Numbered from the stretch's first letter, positions 7,454 through 15,898 are shown. The stretch: 64,000 nucleotides of DNA from Beijerinckia sp. 28-YEA-48 (GCF_900104955.1 NZ_FNSI01000001.1:2452001-2516000), one strand, 5' to 3'. Numbers and translations are program-made. Notes: generated by a model from the letters alone, not told the origin.

Positions 7454-8530
7454 TCAGCGCAAGGATCGGATGGCTTCTTCGAGATAGCTGGCGTCAGCCC
7501 AGGCTGTGACGTCGAAGTCGTTCTTGATGTAGCCACGCTGGAGGAGGAACTCCTTCTCGATCGTCAGGCCAGCGATATTCTGTGGCGACAGATTGGCTTC
7601 GAGATCGTAGTGCCGCAGAGCCTTGGCGATTGGCGCGACATCCGGATAGATGGTCGTGCGATGAAAGATCGTGGCGGCAGCATCCGGATTGGCGTTGATC
7701 CAACGGCCAGCACGCACCGCGGCGCGCAGGTAAGCGACGATCACATCGCGGTTCTGTTCGGCGAAAGCTCTGGAGACGGTGATGGTGCGGGGCGCATTGG
7801 CGATGCGCAATGTCCAATCGGGATAAAGATCAAGATCGTCGATGATCTTGAATTTTCCGGTCCGCTCCAAAAGTTCCGCCGTACCGATCGAATAGTCGTA
7901 GATAGCGTCGATGCGCCCCTCAAGCAGAGCCCGCGCTTCAAGCGTGCGCACCTCCGGCTCGTATTCGATCTGCGACCAGATGCCGGCCGGCGTGCGGGCG
8001 GGATTCTCGCCGTGCGCATCGCTCTCGGTGATATCGACCCATTCAATATCGTCGCGCCACAAACCATGCAGGGCGAGCACGGCCAGAATGCCGTGTTCCG
8101 TCGTGGCGCGGCGATGATCGATCTTGCTCTCTTGCTGGCTGCGATAAATACCGACGCGGCGCCCTTTCAGGTCGGCGACGCGATAGATCGGATCACGCGC
8201 CCGCACGATGACCTTGCCGCCAGGCTGCGCCTGGGTAAGGCCGAGCAGGATGGTGTCGTGCAGATCGGCGCGCGCCCACACAGCCGGGCTATTGCCACCG
8301 TCGCGGATCAGGCGGTCCGAACCGTGATCATAATGCCATTTCCACGCCGCCGGATCTTGCAACGAACGCAGATATGTAGCGGTCGCGCCGACGCGTTTCA
8401 GCTCGTCGTCGATCCACCCCAATTCGAGGGCGACATTGGAAGCGACCAGAACCGGGCAGATTGTGTAAAGCAATTCACGCAGCGGCGTGGCGTTCTTCAG
8501 ATCATCCGCCAGAGATGTAACAACACCCAT
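7454..8530 (-). CDS. DszB-like protein A (desulfinase family, binding-protein fold)
   Basis: A 358-residue paralogue of the downstream gene, also with no signal peptide. It keeps the same DszB-type residues: Cys25 in TICPV, His66 in WHYD, Arg76 and Gly79 in RDGGN, with a ten-residue His-to-Arg spacing identical to DszB. The middle reads like a binding-protein lobe (RVADLKGRRVGIYRS), and the end FLLQRGYIKNDF...WADASYLEE fits the DszB tail. Two related copies in tandem suggest two related substrates or a hetero-oligomer. It starts at ATG 8530, preceded by AAGGA; longer frames read into the permease gene. Family databases often label such proteins simply as ABC substrate-binding proteins, so the enzymatic call is an inference from conserved residues and absent export signal. 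Confidence 0.65.
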   Translation of the reverse strand: MGVVTSLADDLKNATPLRELLYTICPVLVASNVALELGWIDDELKRVGATATYLRSLQDPAAWKWHYDHGSDRLIRDGGNSPAVWARADLHDTILLGLTQAQPGGKVIVRARDPIYRVADLKGRRVGIYRSQQESKIDHRRATTEHGILAVLALHGLWRDDIEWVDITESDAHGENPARTPAGIWSQIEYEPEVRTLEARALLEGRIDAIYDYSIGTAELLERTGKFKIIDDLDLYPDWTLRIANAPRTITVSRAFAEQNRDVIVAYLRAAVRAGRWINANPDAAATIFHRTTIYPDVAPIAKALRHYDLEANLSPQNIAGLTIEKEFLLQRGYIKNDFDVTAWADASYLEEAIRSLR

Positions 8531-8564
8531 GTTGTATTCCTTTTCCAGTTTGTGATTTTCAGGA

Positions 8565-9419
8565 TCAGCCTTCGAAGCCTTGCTTCCAACGCAGCAGATA
8601 GCGCTGCAGGTAGTGCATGGATCTATCGATGAAGAAGCCAACGACACCGATGACGACCATGCAGACAAGCAATTGATCGGTCATGAGCAGCGCCTGCGCG
8701 CGGAAGATCAGGAAGCCGATCCCCTCCATGCCGCTTAAGCCCTCGGCAACGACAACCAGCGCCCAGGCGAGGCTCGCGCCATAGCGCAGGCCGACGAGAA
8801 TGCTGGGCATGGCGCCGGGAATGATGACGCGCCGCACGAGCTGGCTGCGCGTCAAGGTCAACACCCGCGCCAGTTCGATGTAATTGCGATCGACCCCGCG
8901 AATGCCTTGCAGCGTATTCAGGAAGACCGGAAAGAAAACAGACTTGCCGATCACCACGATCTTGGCGGGCGAGCCGATGCCGATCCACAACACGATGAGC
9001 GGCAGCCAGGCGATGCCTGGAATGTGACGGATGCCATCGAGCGTGGGGCCGAAGAAACGCTCGACCGTCGGCGACAGACCAGCGGCAAGACCGAGACCGA
9101 CGCCCGCCACAGAGCCATAGAGAAACGCCTGCCCGACAATCGAAATGCTGGAGAGGAAATCCTTTTCGAAGTCCTGGCGCAGCACCATGTCGAAGAAGGA
9201 ATAGAAGGTCTTCAACGGCGACGGCAGAAAGACCTCGGACACCCAATGCTGCTGTGCCGCCACTTGCCAGAGGAGTAGAACCGACAGCGGCAAAATCAGG
9301 CCCAACGCCAGTCCAACCGCGTTTCGGCGATTGCCTTTTACTTTCGCTTTAAGCTTGGATCGCGACTTTTGATCGCGCGCGGGCGAGGCGTCGACTGAAT
9401 CGACGTTTGCTATAGTCAT
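8565..9419 (-). CDS. ABC importer permease, SsuC/TauC type
   Basis: A 284-residue inner-membrane permease of the binding-protein-dependent transport family. A basic, hydrophilic N-terminal arm of about 30 residues precedes roughly six membrane segments. The EAA loop, which docks with the ATPase, is visible as YIELARVLTLTRSQLVRRVIIPGAMP. It belongs to the nitrate/sulfonate/taurine class and should pair with the ATPase at 5476-6318 and the exported binding protein at 9477-10550. The start follows AGGA. The DszB-like genes are inserted between it and the ATPase gene, an arrangement that ties those proteins to what is imported. Confidence 0.93.
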   Translation of the reverse strand: MTIANVDSVDASPARDQKSRSKLKAKVKGNRRNAVGLALGLILPLSVLLLWQVAAQQHWVSEVFLPSPLKTFYSFFDMVLRQDFEKDFLSSISIVGQAFLYGSVAGVGLGLAAGLSPTVERFFGPTLDGIRHIPGIAWLPLIVLWIGIGSPAKIVVIGKSVFFPVFLNTLQGIRGVDRNYIELARVLTLTRSQLVRRVIIPGAMPSILVGLRYGASLAWALVVVAEGLSGMEGIGFLIFRAQALLMTDQLLVCMVVIGVVGFFIDRSMHYLQRYLLRWKQGFEG

Positions 9420-9476
9420 TTCATATTCCTGAATGAGAAGAGCAGCGCGGCGCCTGCAAGCACCGCGCCTCGCCGA

Positions 9477-10550
9477 TTAATTGTAGATGGAGTACTGACC
9501 GCCGGCGAAGAAGCGCCGGTCGACGAAGCCCGCGATCATCTCAGGCGAAAGCGAGCGCTCCTTCAGGATCTCGTCGCCATGCTCGACATAGTACTGTTGA
9601 AACTTCTCAATCGACGTCTTGGCGTTTTCGGCGTTCGTCTCGCCGGCCATGTATTCGAATGAGGATGGATCGGTGATGCCGAACTTGGCGATGTTGACCG
9701 GCATGCGCAGATCCTTGGCGACGATTTCCGATGCTTCGTCGACATTGTCCTTGATCCAAGCCTTGGTACGCTCATGGGCGATCAGAAAGGCGCGGACAGC
9801 GCTTGGATATTTGTCGACAAATTCACGCATGGCGAAATAGGAGACGCGTCCGGCGGCGTTGACATAAACGCCGTCCTTCGGACTGCGGCCGATGACTTTC
9901 ACCTGTCCTGTCGTCACCAGCGCAGCCGCGGACGGCAGAGCCGTATGTGTTGCTGTCGCGGCGATCCGGCCGCTGAGCAGCGCCGCATTGACGGTCGCCG
10001 ACGAGGTGATCGTCTCATGGCGGACGGAGCCTTCGCGGATGCGCGTCGCCAGGGGAACGCCGGCGGCGTCCAGCGCTTCCTTCGGGGAGGTCCATCCGCA
10101 GCCGACGCGGCTTGAGCCGAGCGCCTGCCCTTTCAGGTCCTGCAGATTTTCAAAGGGCGAATTCTTCAACGCCAGGATCGGCGTGCGGTTCTCATCGGAG
10201 GGGACCGACATCCAGACGATGACAGCATCAAGCCCGTTGGCGCGGTGAACGGCGGCTGGGTACATCATGCGCTGAGCAATCGCGAGGCCGCCGCGATCCA
10301 GCATGGCCGCTTCCGCGCCTGACAGTTCAGCGGTGCCGGGATTGAGCAGGCGAATTTCGGTTGTGCCGATCTTTTCGAACTCTTCTTTCAGGATGCCTTT
10401 CTTCAGGGCAACCGCAGTCCAGGCGGCGAGCGGTAGGTTGATCGATTTCAAAACCTCTTCGGCCTGCGCCGGCGCGGCCGAGAGAACAGCGAGAACGCCA
10501 AGGCCGAGGCTGGCGTTGCGCCAAGCGGCGCGGAACTTCTGAACTGTCAC
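9477..10550 (-). CDS. ABC importer periplasmic binding protein, NMT1/SsuA-like
   Basis: A 357-residue exported binding protein and the first gene of the importer operon. It has a classical signal peptide ending APAQA at about residue 30. The mature protein has the two-lobe binding-protein pattern (LKSINLPLAAWTAVALKKGI near the start, LKGQALGSSRVG in the middle) of the nitrate/sulfonate/aromatic-acid group. It is the only protein in this operon with an export signal, so it should be the true ligand carrier, unlike the two DszB-like proteins. The start is GTG 10550 with GGAGA five bases upstream. Ligand not determined; an aromatic carboxylate or sulfonate is inferred from the neighbouring catabolic genes. 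Confidence 0.85.
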   Translation of the reverse strand: MTVQKFRAAWRNASLGLGVLAVLSAAPAQAEEVLKSINLPLAAWTAVALKKGILKEEFEKIGTTEIRLLNPGTAELSGAEAAMLDRGGLAIAQRMMYPAAVHRANGLDAVIVWMSVPSDENRTPILALKNSPFENLQDLKGQALGSSRVGCGWTSPKEALDAAGVPLATRIREGSVRHETITSSATVNAALLSGRIAATATHTALPSAAALVTTGQVKVIGRSPKDGVYVNAAGRVSYFAMREFVDKYPSAVRAFLIAHERTKAWIKDNVDEASEIVAKDLRMPVNIAKFGITDPSSFEYMAGETNAENAKTSIEKFQQYYVEHGDEILKERSLSPEMIAGFVDRRFFAGGQYSIYN

Positions 10551-10602
10551 GGGAATCTCCTCTGAAACTTGCCCTGAGAGACATATTGGCTTTTTATTAC
10601 AT

Positions 10603-10627
10603 ATATTCTATAGAAATTATATTCTAT
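10603..10627. promoter_or_regulatory. AT-rich operator candidate in a divergent promoter
   Basis: Between the importer operon and the divergent anchored binding protein, ATATTCTAT occurs twice in direct orientation (10603-10611 and 10619-10627, 16 bases apart), and the perfect palindrome TTCTATAGAA lies at 10606-10615. It is far more AT-rich than its surroundings and could bind a regulator controlling both directions. No binding protein is identified. Confidence 0.35.
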
Positions 10628-10637
10628 GGAGAAGCCA

Positions 10638-11579
10638 ATGTGGCCGTCAAGCGAATTGTTCAATCATGGGACTGCGCATTGGACTGCGCGCCCGGAGCTT
10701 CTGGTGGACCAGCACGCCGCCTTTTTGGCTGAAGCTCGCCCGGGTCGTGCGCTGTCGGTGGCAGCGTTCGGAATCTTTCTGCTGGGCGCTGGTGCCGCGG
10801 GCCTGACGCTTTGGAATGAATGGACGGCCAATGCGCCGGACGTGCCGGCAGCTGTTCCTGCAGCGGTGCAAAGAGGCACGCTGAAACTCGGCGTCGAGCG
10901 CGTGCCGCGTCCGCCCCGCCCGACCGATTATCAGACCCGCCGCGAGGAAGGTTTCGAGGCGGTGCTGCGTGATGATCTGCAACGCAGGCTCAACGTCGCC
11001 GTCGAACTGGTCCCCATCAGACCCGAGGATCAGGCTGCAGCCTTGGCACAACGCCATGTCGATGTGCTGCTCGTCCATCGGCTCGCATCAGCCGATGCGG
11101 ACGAGGTCGTGGTACGCACCGGCTATGAAAGCGGCCTGACGTTTCTGATGCGGAGCGATACGACGATCCGTTCCTGGGCCGACGCGGCAAAGCGTTCGAC
11201 CTGCATCGTCGAGGACAACGAGGCAGCGCGCGCCTTCACGCTGCGCGGTGGCGGCTCGCCGCTCGCCTATGCCGATCCCGCCAAGGCTCTGGCGGCGATG
11301 CGTGCTGGCGAATGCGATGCGGCCGTGGTCGATTCGACGCTCGCCGCGCAGTTTGCGCCGTTGGAACGATGGAGAAAGTTCGGTGCGACATTACCGGCCC
11401 GCGACGTGTCACAACTGGTTTTCAAGACCGCGCCCGGCGACCGGCTGTCAGCCCGCCGCTTGCAACAGATCGCCGATGCTTGGCATCGGCAAAGAAGCTG
11501 GCAAGCCTGGACCAAGACCTGGGCAACGGAAGTCGATTTCGAAGCTTACCTCGAACAGGACGCGCCAGACTGCCATTGA
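10638..11579 (+). CDS. membrane-anchored family 3 solute-binding protein
   Basis: A 313-residue protein with a single membrane segment near residues 38-59 (VAAFGIFLLGAGAAGLTLW) and no signal-peptidase site, so the C-terminal domain is probably held outside the inner membrane. The outer part matches the bacterial family 3 (amino-acid type) binding fold: RGTLKLGVERVPRP at its start and AAMRAGECDAAVVDSTLA near the second hinge. It may capture or sense a ligand. It has no partner ABC genes of its own class here and is divergent from the importer operon. ATG 10638 was chosen because GGAG lies at the right distance; ATG 10626 is possible. It ends 18 bases from the convergent MarR gene. Confidence 0.7.
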   Translation: MWPSSELFNHGTAHWTARPELLVDQHAAFLAEARPGRALSVAAFGIFLLGAGAAGLTLWNEWTANAPDVPAAVPAAVQRGTLKLGVERVPRPPRPTDYQTRREEGFEAVLRDDLQRRLNVAVELVPIRPEDQAAALAQRHVDVLLVHRLASADADEVVVRTGYESGLTFLMRSDTTIRSWADAAKRSTCIVEDNEAARAFTLRGGGSPLAYADPAKALAAMRAGECDAAVVDSTLAAQFAPLERWRKFGATLPARDVSQLVFKTAPGDRLSARRLQQIADAWHRQRSWQAWTKTWATEVDFEAYLEQDAPDCH

Positions 11580-11597
11580 TCGCGAGCGTGGATCAGT

Positions 11598-12110
11598 TCA
11601 GCCTTCCTCGCGAAGCGCCGACTCGCTTTCTTCGCGCGCCATGTTCTCGATGATCGCCAGCAGAACCTTACGCGTGGTCGCCACTTCCGCTGCCGTCACG
11701 CTGCTTACGGCCACCGCGTTGATATGTTCAGCGATCGGCACGAGCTTTTCTTTCAACGCCCGCCCTTCGGGGGTGAGAAAGACGTAGACGTTCTTGCGGC
11801 TGTGCGGCAGCTTGCGGCGCTCGATAAAGCCGAACTTCTCCATCGCCGTGAGGGCCGAGAATGTGGTGGGCTCCATCAGGCCCGCTTCTTCGCTCAATTC
11901 GCGCTGGGTCAACCCTTCGCGCTCCCACAGGATGCGCAGAAACACCCAATGGCCGAAGGAGACATTGTGGCGGGCGAGACTGATCTGCATCATCCGCGTC
12001 AGGCCACGGGCCGCATCGCGGACCAGATGGGCCAGACGATCATTGGGCACCGCATCGCGCCAGCGGCGCAGGATCACTTGGTTCTCGGAGCTTCCCTGCC
12101 GGTTCGACAT
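11598..12110 (-). CDS. MarR-family transcriptional regulator
   Basis: A 170-residue winged-helix protein. The recognition region is visible as TQRELSEEAGLMEPTTFSALTAMEKFGFIERRKLPHSRKNVYVFLTPEGRAL, with helix-turn-helix, then a wing rich in basic residues. MarR proteins bind palindromic operators as dimers and usually release DNA when an aromatic acid binds. The start codon overlaps the stop of the upstream dihydrodiol-dehydrogenase gene (TGATG, 12108-12112), so it is translationally coupled to the pathway it probably controls. The likely targets are the TTAG/CTAA palindromes at 14319-14330 and 14446-14457. The link to those sites is inferred. Confidence 0.9.
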   Translation of the reverse strand: MSNRQGSSENQVILRRWRDAVPNDRLAHLVRDAARGLTRMMQISLARHNVSFGHWVFLRILWEREGLTQRELSEEAGLMEPTTFSALTAMEKFGFIERRKLPHSRKNVYVFLTPEGRALKEKLVPIAEHINAVAVSSVTAAEVATTRKVLLAIIENMAREESESALREEG

Positions 12111-13327
12111 CAGGCGCTCCGCGTCAGTGATGGCGTCGGCACCTGATGATGCAAGATCACATCCCGCCCCTCGCGAGCCGATTGCAGAATCGCAAAGCAC
12201 ACTTCCATCGTCGCCAGGCCCCACACTCCATCGTGAACCGGCGGCACGCCGTCAACGACTGCCGCATACAGTTCGTCGATCACCTCCATGCGCGGCACCG
12301 CTCGGACCGGCACATCCTCGAGACGACGCGCGTCGTCGCCATAGATCATCACGCCTTTTGAGGTCGGGCGCAAATCGGCATGGGCGCAGGAGGCGACGAG
12401 GAGGCCGAAATTCTGGTGCCAGCGCGTCTGCGGTTTGGTGGACAGCCGGGCATCGCCCTGCCCGTAACGGGGGCCGCCATAGTTGGATTGGGCTTTGATG
12501 GCCAGTTCGTCGGCCTGGCTGGCGTGGCCCAGCGCCCGGCGGGCGGCACCATAATTGTCAGGATTTTTGGGCAATCCGCCTTCGTTGATCCAGTCGACCA
12601 GTTCGTCCGAATCAAAATGGGCGTAACCGCTATAGGTCAGGCTGGCGACCACGCCGCTGTGGAAGGTCATGAAGGCAGTGTAAGCGCCTTCGGTCGGGCG
12701 TGCCGGGTCCATGATCGCCGTCGCGGCGCGCACCGACTTGACCATGCCGCCGCCAATGAGGCGCAGATTGTCGACCTGATGCGGCGCCTGATTGAAGATG
12801 ACCCCTCCGCCTTGCGCCGTGTCGAGCTCTTCGGGCCGGCGCGGCCGATAGATGAAGTCGGTATAGTTCAGCGCGCTCATCATATGCAGAGCGCCGAAGG
12901 CGCCGCTCTCGATGAGTTCGCGCGTGCGGCGTACCGGTGCGTCGAAGGAATGACTGTGGCCGACGACAAGCGCCACGCGCGCCTCGCGCGCCGCGTCAAT
13001 CATCAGCTGGCATTCCTCGACCGAAAGCGCCATCGGCTTTTCGCACAGAATGTGAAGGCCGGCCTTGGCCGCGGCCAGAACATTGTCGCGATGATACTGA
13101 TGCGGGGTCGAGACATAGACTGCCTCGACCAACGGATCAGAGCACATCTCCTCGACGCTGGCGTAAGCGCGCCCGGCAAAATCCCGAGAGAACCGCTCGC
13201 GCGCCTCAGGGCGCGGATCAGCGCCGGCGACGATCTCGATCCGTTCGTCCTGTACCAAGGTCGGCAGCATCAGACTGAAGGCACGGCCGAGGCCGGCTAT
13301 TCCAAGGCGCAGTTTACGAACGGTCAT
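12110..13327 (-). CDS. pht4: Gfo/Idh/MocA oxidoreductase, phthalate 4,5-dihydrodiol dehydrogenase-like
   Basis: A 405-residue NAD(P)-dependent dehydrogenase. An N-terminal Rossmann fold (LGIAGLGRAFSLMLP, then AGADPRPEARERF) is followed by the family's CEKPMALS segment and a C-terminal alpha/beta domain with YTDFIYRPRRPEELDTAQGG. That segment is what I recall from Pht4, which rearomatises the cis-4,5-dihydrodiol of phthalate to 4,5-dihydroxyphthalate. It lies between the reductase and MarR genes on the minus strand, 7 bases after the reductase stop. The genes for the oxygenase and the decarboxylase are on the plus strand next to it, which supports the role. The exact ring substrate is not certain. 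Confidence 0.78.
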   Translation of the reverse strand: MTVRKLRLGIAGLGRAFSLMLPTLVQDERIEIVAGADPRPEARERFSRDFAGRAYASVEEMCSDPLVEAVYVSTPHQYHRDNVLAAAKAGLHILCEKPMALSVEECQLMIDAAREARVALVVGHSHSFDAPVRRTRELIESGAFGALHMMSALNYTDFIYRPRRPEELDTAQGGGVIFNQAPHQVDNLRLIGGGMVKSVRAATAIMDPARPTEGAYTAFMTFHSGVVASLTYSGYAHFDSDELVDWINEGGLPKNPDNYGAARRALGHASQADELAIKAQSNYGGPRYGQGDARLSTKPQTRWHQNFGLLVASCAHADLRPTSKGVMIYGDDARRLEDVPVRAVPRMEVIDELYAAVVDGVPPVHDGVWGLATMEVCFAILQSAREGRDVILHHQVPTPSLTRSA

Positions 13328-13334
13328 GGAGCAC

Positions 13335-14270
13335 TCACAGATCGATCACCACTTCCCCGCCCCGCCCACGCGAGACGCAGACCATGATGTTGGTCGTATA
13401 CTCATCTGGCGTCAGTACAAAATCGCGGTGTTCCACATCGCCGGAAACAAGCGTGGTGCGGCAGGACCCACAAGAGCCGCTTTGACAGGAGAACGGCACT
13501 TCATGGCCCGCTTGGCGCAGCACTTCAAGAATGCTGGTGCCGACGGGCACATCAAGAACCTCACCGGTGTCCACGATACGGACAGTGAAAGGCTCGTCGT
13601 TAGGCTGCGGCTGCGAACCATCGACGAAAGCTTCGAAATGCACGGCGCTCGATGACCAATGGCCGGTCATGTCACGCACCGCGTCCATCAGCCCGCGCGG
13701 ACCGCAGCAATAGATGTGGCCCTTCGGCTTTTCGAGCACTGGCCAAAGATCGTAGCCTTGAGCAGGATCACCGCCATCATGATGGATGATGACTTTGCCG
13801 GTGAATTCCGGCGCCTTCAGATCTTCGAGGAAGGCCGACAAGCCGCCATCGCGGGTGAGATAGTAGAGGCGGAAATTGCCCCTGCCCTCGCTGAGGAGAT
13901 GCCGCGCCATTGAGATGATCGGGGTGATGCCGATGCCGCCGGCGATCAGCACGTAACCAGCCGAGGACGGCACCAACGGGAAATCATTATGCGGCTCGGA
14001 GACAGTGATCGTGTCGCCCTCGTGCAGCTGATCGGCCATGCTGAGCGAACCGCCGCGGCCGTTGGCCTCGCGCTTGACCGCGATAACATAGCGGTCCCGT
14101 TCAGCCGGATCGTTGCTGAGCGAATATTTGCGCTCCTCGCCGCCAGGCGTGCGTACGATAATGTGGCTGCCGCTGGTGAACGGCGGCAGTTCCCCACCGT
14201 CTGGAGCCCGCAGTTCAAACCCGAATATGCCCTCGGCAATCTGCCCGGCGCTGGTGACGCGCAAGTCCAT
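13335..14270 (-). CDS. pht2: Rieske dioxygenase reductase (phthalate dioxygenase reductase / VanB type)
   Basis: A 311-residue flavin reductase with a C-terminal plant-type ferredoxin domain. In order: a flavin-binding barrel with RKYSLSNDP, an NAD-binding domain with IAGGIGITPIISMARHL and YCCGPRGLMD, and a [2Fe-2S] domain with Cys ligands in CQSGSCGSC and a last Cys in NIMVCVS. It passes electrons from NADH to the Rieske oxygenase. It is the only such reductase in the window, so it may serve both the oxygenase at 14500 and the VanA-like one at 17919. ATG 14270 has AAGGA upstream. First gene of the minus-strand operon reductase-dehydrogenase-MarR. Confidence 0.93.
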   Translation of the reverse strand: MDLRVTSAGQIAEGIFGFELRAPDGGELPPFTSGSHIIVRTPGGEERKYSLSNDPAERDRYVIAVKREANGRGGSLSMADQLHEGDTITVSEPHNDFPLVPSSAGYVLIAGGIGITPIISMARHLLSEGRGNFRLYYLTRDGGLSAFLEDLKAPEFTGKVIIHHDGGDPAQGYDLWPVLEKPKGHIYCCGPRGLMDAVRDMTGHWSSSAVHFEAFVDGSQPQPNDEPFTVRIVDTGEVLDVPVGTSILEVLRQAGHEVPFSCQSGSCGSCRTTLVSGDVEHRDFVLTPDEYTTNIMVCVSRGRGGEVVIDL

Positions 14271-14318
14271 ACTTGAATTCCTTGGCCTTTCCCGGGGCCA
14301 CCGCCCCTCCCAAAATAC

Positions 14319-14330
14319 TTAGACGTCTAA
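14319..14330. promoter_or_regulatory. perfect 12-bp palindrome, MarR operator candidate 1
   Basis: TTAGACGTCTAA is a perfect inverted repeat in the divergent region between the reductase and oxygenase genes, 49 bases upstream of the reductase start. It is followed at once by a second perfect AT palindrome, AATTATATAATT (14329-14340). It shares TTAG/CTAA half sites with the site at 14446-14457. MarR binding is inferred. Confidence 0.5.
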
Positions 14331-14415
14331 TTATATAATTTCAACCCGGCCAGGGCCTATACGCGTCTTGTCCGCTATTCGGAAACTTTTCGCCGATCTA
14401 GAATTCCTCCACCTC

Positions 14416-14457
14416 TCGACAAAGCACGCGGAAGGGTGTAGATTCTTAGAGACCTAA
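14416..14457 (+). promoter_or_regulatory. promoter with overlapping operator for the oxygenase gene
   Basis: TCGACA (14416-14421), a 17-base spacer and TAGATT (14439-14444) fit a sigma-70 promoter. One base later lies TTAGAGACCTAA (14446-14457), an imperfect palindrome with the same outer half sites as the site at 14319. A repressor there would cover the transcription start. The oxygenase ATG is 43 bases further on. Confidence 0.5.
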
Positions 14458-14499
14458 CCAATCGGGAGCCGCCTCAAGGCTGCTGGAGGAGAAAGCGCC

Positions 14500-15816
14500 A
14501 TGCTGACACAGGACGAAAACGACCTCTTGTGCCGCGTCGAGGGTGACGCGCCGATGGGCCACATCATGCGCCAGCATTGGCTGCCCGCCTGCATGATCGA
14601 GGAAGTGGCCGAACCCGATTGCGATCCGCTGAAGGTGCGCCTGTGCGGCGAGGATTACGTCGTGTTCCGCGACACCAACGGCCAGGTCGGCATGCTCGAT
14701 GAGCAATGTCCGCATCGCCGTGCGTCACTGGCCTTTGGCCGCAACGAGGATTGTGGCCTGCGCTGCCTCTATCACGGCTGGAAGTTTGACGTGAACGGCA
14801 ACGCCATGGAGATGAACTCCGAGCCCGTCGAAACCGGCCTGCTCAAGAAGATGAAGACGCGCGCTTATCCGGTGCGCGAAGCGGCCGGCTTTGTCTGGTG
14901 CTATCTCGGCCCTGTCGAGAGCATGCCGGAATTCGAGCCGCCGGTGTGCCAACCGACGCCCGACACACGCATCTCGATCGCCAAATACAAAGTGCCGGTG
15001 AACTGGGCGCAGATTCTGGAAGGCGCGATCGACTCGTCGCATTCCTCGACCCTGCACTCTTCCGACATGGTGCCGGCGCGCGTCGCGGGCGCCCAGGCCA
15101 ATGAACAGCTGTGGCTGCGCCCTTCGACCGACAAGTCGCCGCGCCTCTATTCGCAGCGCACGCCCTTCGGCTTCCGCTACGCCGCCGTGCGTCGTCCGAT
15201 CCAGAACGCGCAGACCCACGACTATATCCGCACGACCCTGTTCGTCGCGCCCTATACGGTGCTGATCCCGCCGAACAACAACTACAAAGTCGTGATCATG
15301 CATGTGCCGATCGACGACGAGAACACCGACTTTTATTTCTTGGCCTTCGGCGATAATGCGACGACGCCGGGCACGGAAGAATGGCGCAAGTTCCTGCATG
15401 CGCAAGTCGGCATCGATGTCGACGAAAGCTATCGCAGCTACCGGACCTTCGAGAACAATTTTAAGCAGGACCGGCAGGCGATGAAGCTCGGTAACTTCAC
15501 CGGCATTCCGGGCATTCCCAACCAGGACTATGTGATGTGGCTCACCATGGGCAAGATCACCGACCGGACGAGGGAAATCCTCGGCCAGAGCGATCTGGCC
15601 ATCGTCGAGTTCCGCCGCCAGATGGTTGAAGCCGCACAGTCCTATCAGACTGATGGCACGGTGATCGGGCGCACCGCGCCGCATATCCCGCTCAACAAGC
15701 TGCGTTCCTTCGAAGGCGTCGCGCCGAAGACGACCGACTGGCGGGTCGCGGGCCTCGATCAGGAAGAGCTCGATCTGCGCGGTCTCGCGGTGCCGACGAC
15801 AACGGCGGCTGAATAG
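14500..15816 (+). CDS. pht3: Rieske aromatic-ring dioxygenase, phthalate 4,5-dioxygenase oxygenase-like
   Basis: A 438-residue oxygenase of the single-subunit-type Rieske family. The Rieske [2Fe-2S] ligands are in CPHRRASL and, after the usual gap, CLYHGWKF. The mononuclear iron site is visible as EGAIDSSHSSTLH, giving two His ligands; a later Asp would complete it. The APMGHIMRQHWLPA opening and RLCGEDYVVFRDT segment are typical of phthalate 4,5-dioxygenase and related demethylases. The reaction would be dihydroxylation of an aromatic carboxylate, with electrons from the divergently encoded reductase. GGAGGAG precedes the ATG. Related family members act on other aromatic acids or methyl ethers, so substrate is inferred from the full pathway set around it. 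Confidence 0.88.
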   Translation: MLTQDENDLLCRVEGDAPMGHIMRQHWLPACMIEEVAEPDCDPLKVRLCGEDYVVFRDTNGQVGMLDEQCPHRRASLAFGRNEDCGLRCLYHGWKFDVNGNAMEMNSEPVETGLLKKMKTRAYPVREAAGFVWCYLGPVESMPEFEPPVCQPTPDTRISIAKYKVPVNWAQILEGAIDSSHSSTLHSSDMVPARVAGAQANEQLWLRPSTDKSPRLYSQRTPFGFRYAAVRRPIQNAQTHDYIRTTLFVAPYTVLIPPNNNYKVVIMHVPIDDENTDFYFLAFGDNATTPGTEEWRKFLHAQVGIDVDESYRSYRTFENNFKQDRQAMKLGNFTGIPGIPNQDYVMWLTMGKITDRTREILGQSDLAIVEFRRQMVEAAQSYQTDGTVIGRTAPHIPLNKLRSFEGVAPKTTDWRVAGLDQEELDLRGLAVPTTTAAE

Positions 15817-15865
15817 GCTCAACGCCTCCATCACACGATCGTAACACACAATTCAACGACGGTCC

Positions 15866-15898
15866 TGGCCACCATCCCGACACACGGGATGGTGGCCA
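15866..15898. other. 14-bp perfect hairpin between oxygenase and decarboxylase genes
   Basis: Arms TGGCCACCATCCCG (15866-15879) and its complement (15885-15898) enclose a five-base loop. There is no T-run after it on the plus strand, so it is a weak terminator at most. It could stabilise the upstream message or tune expression of the next gene, which starts 30 bases downstream. Confidence 0.55.
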
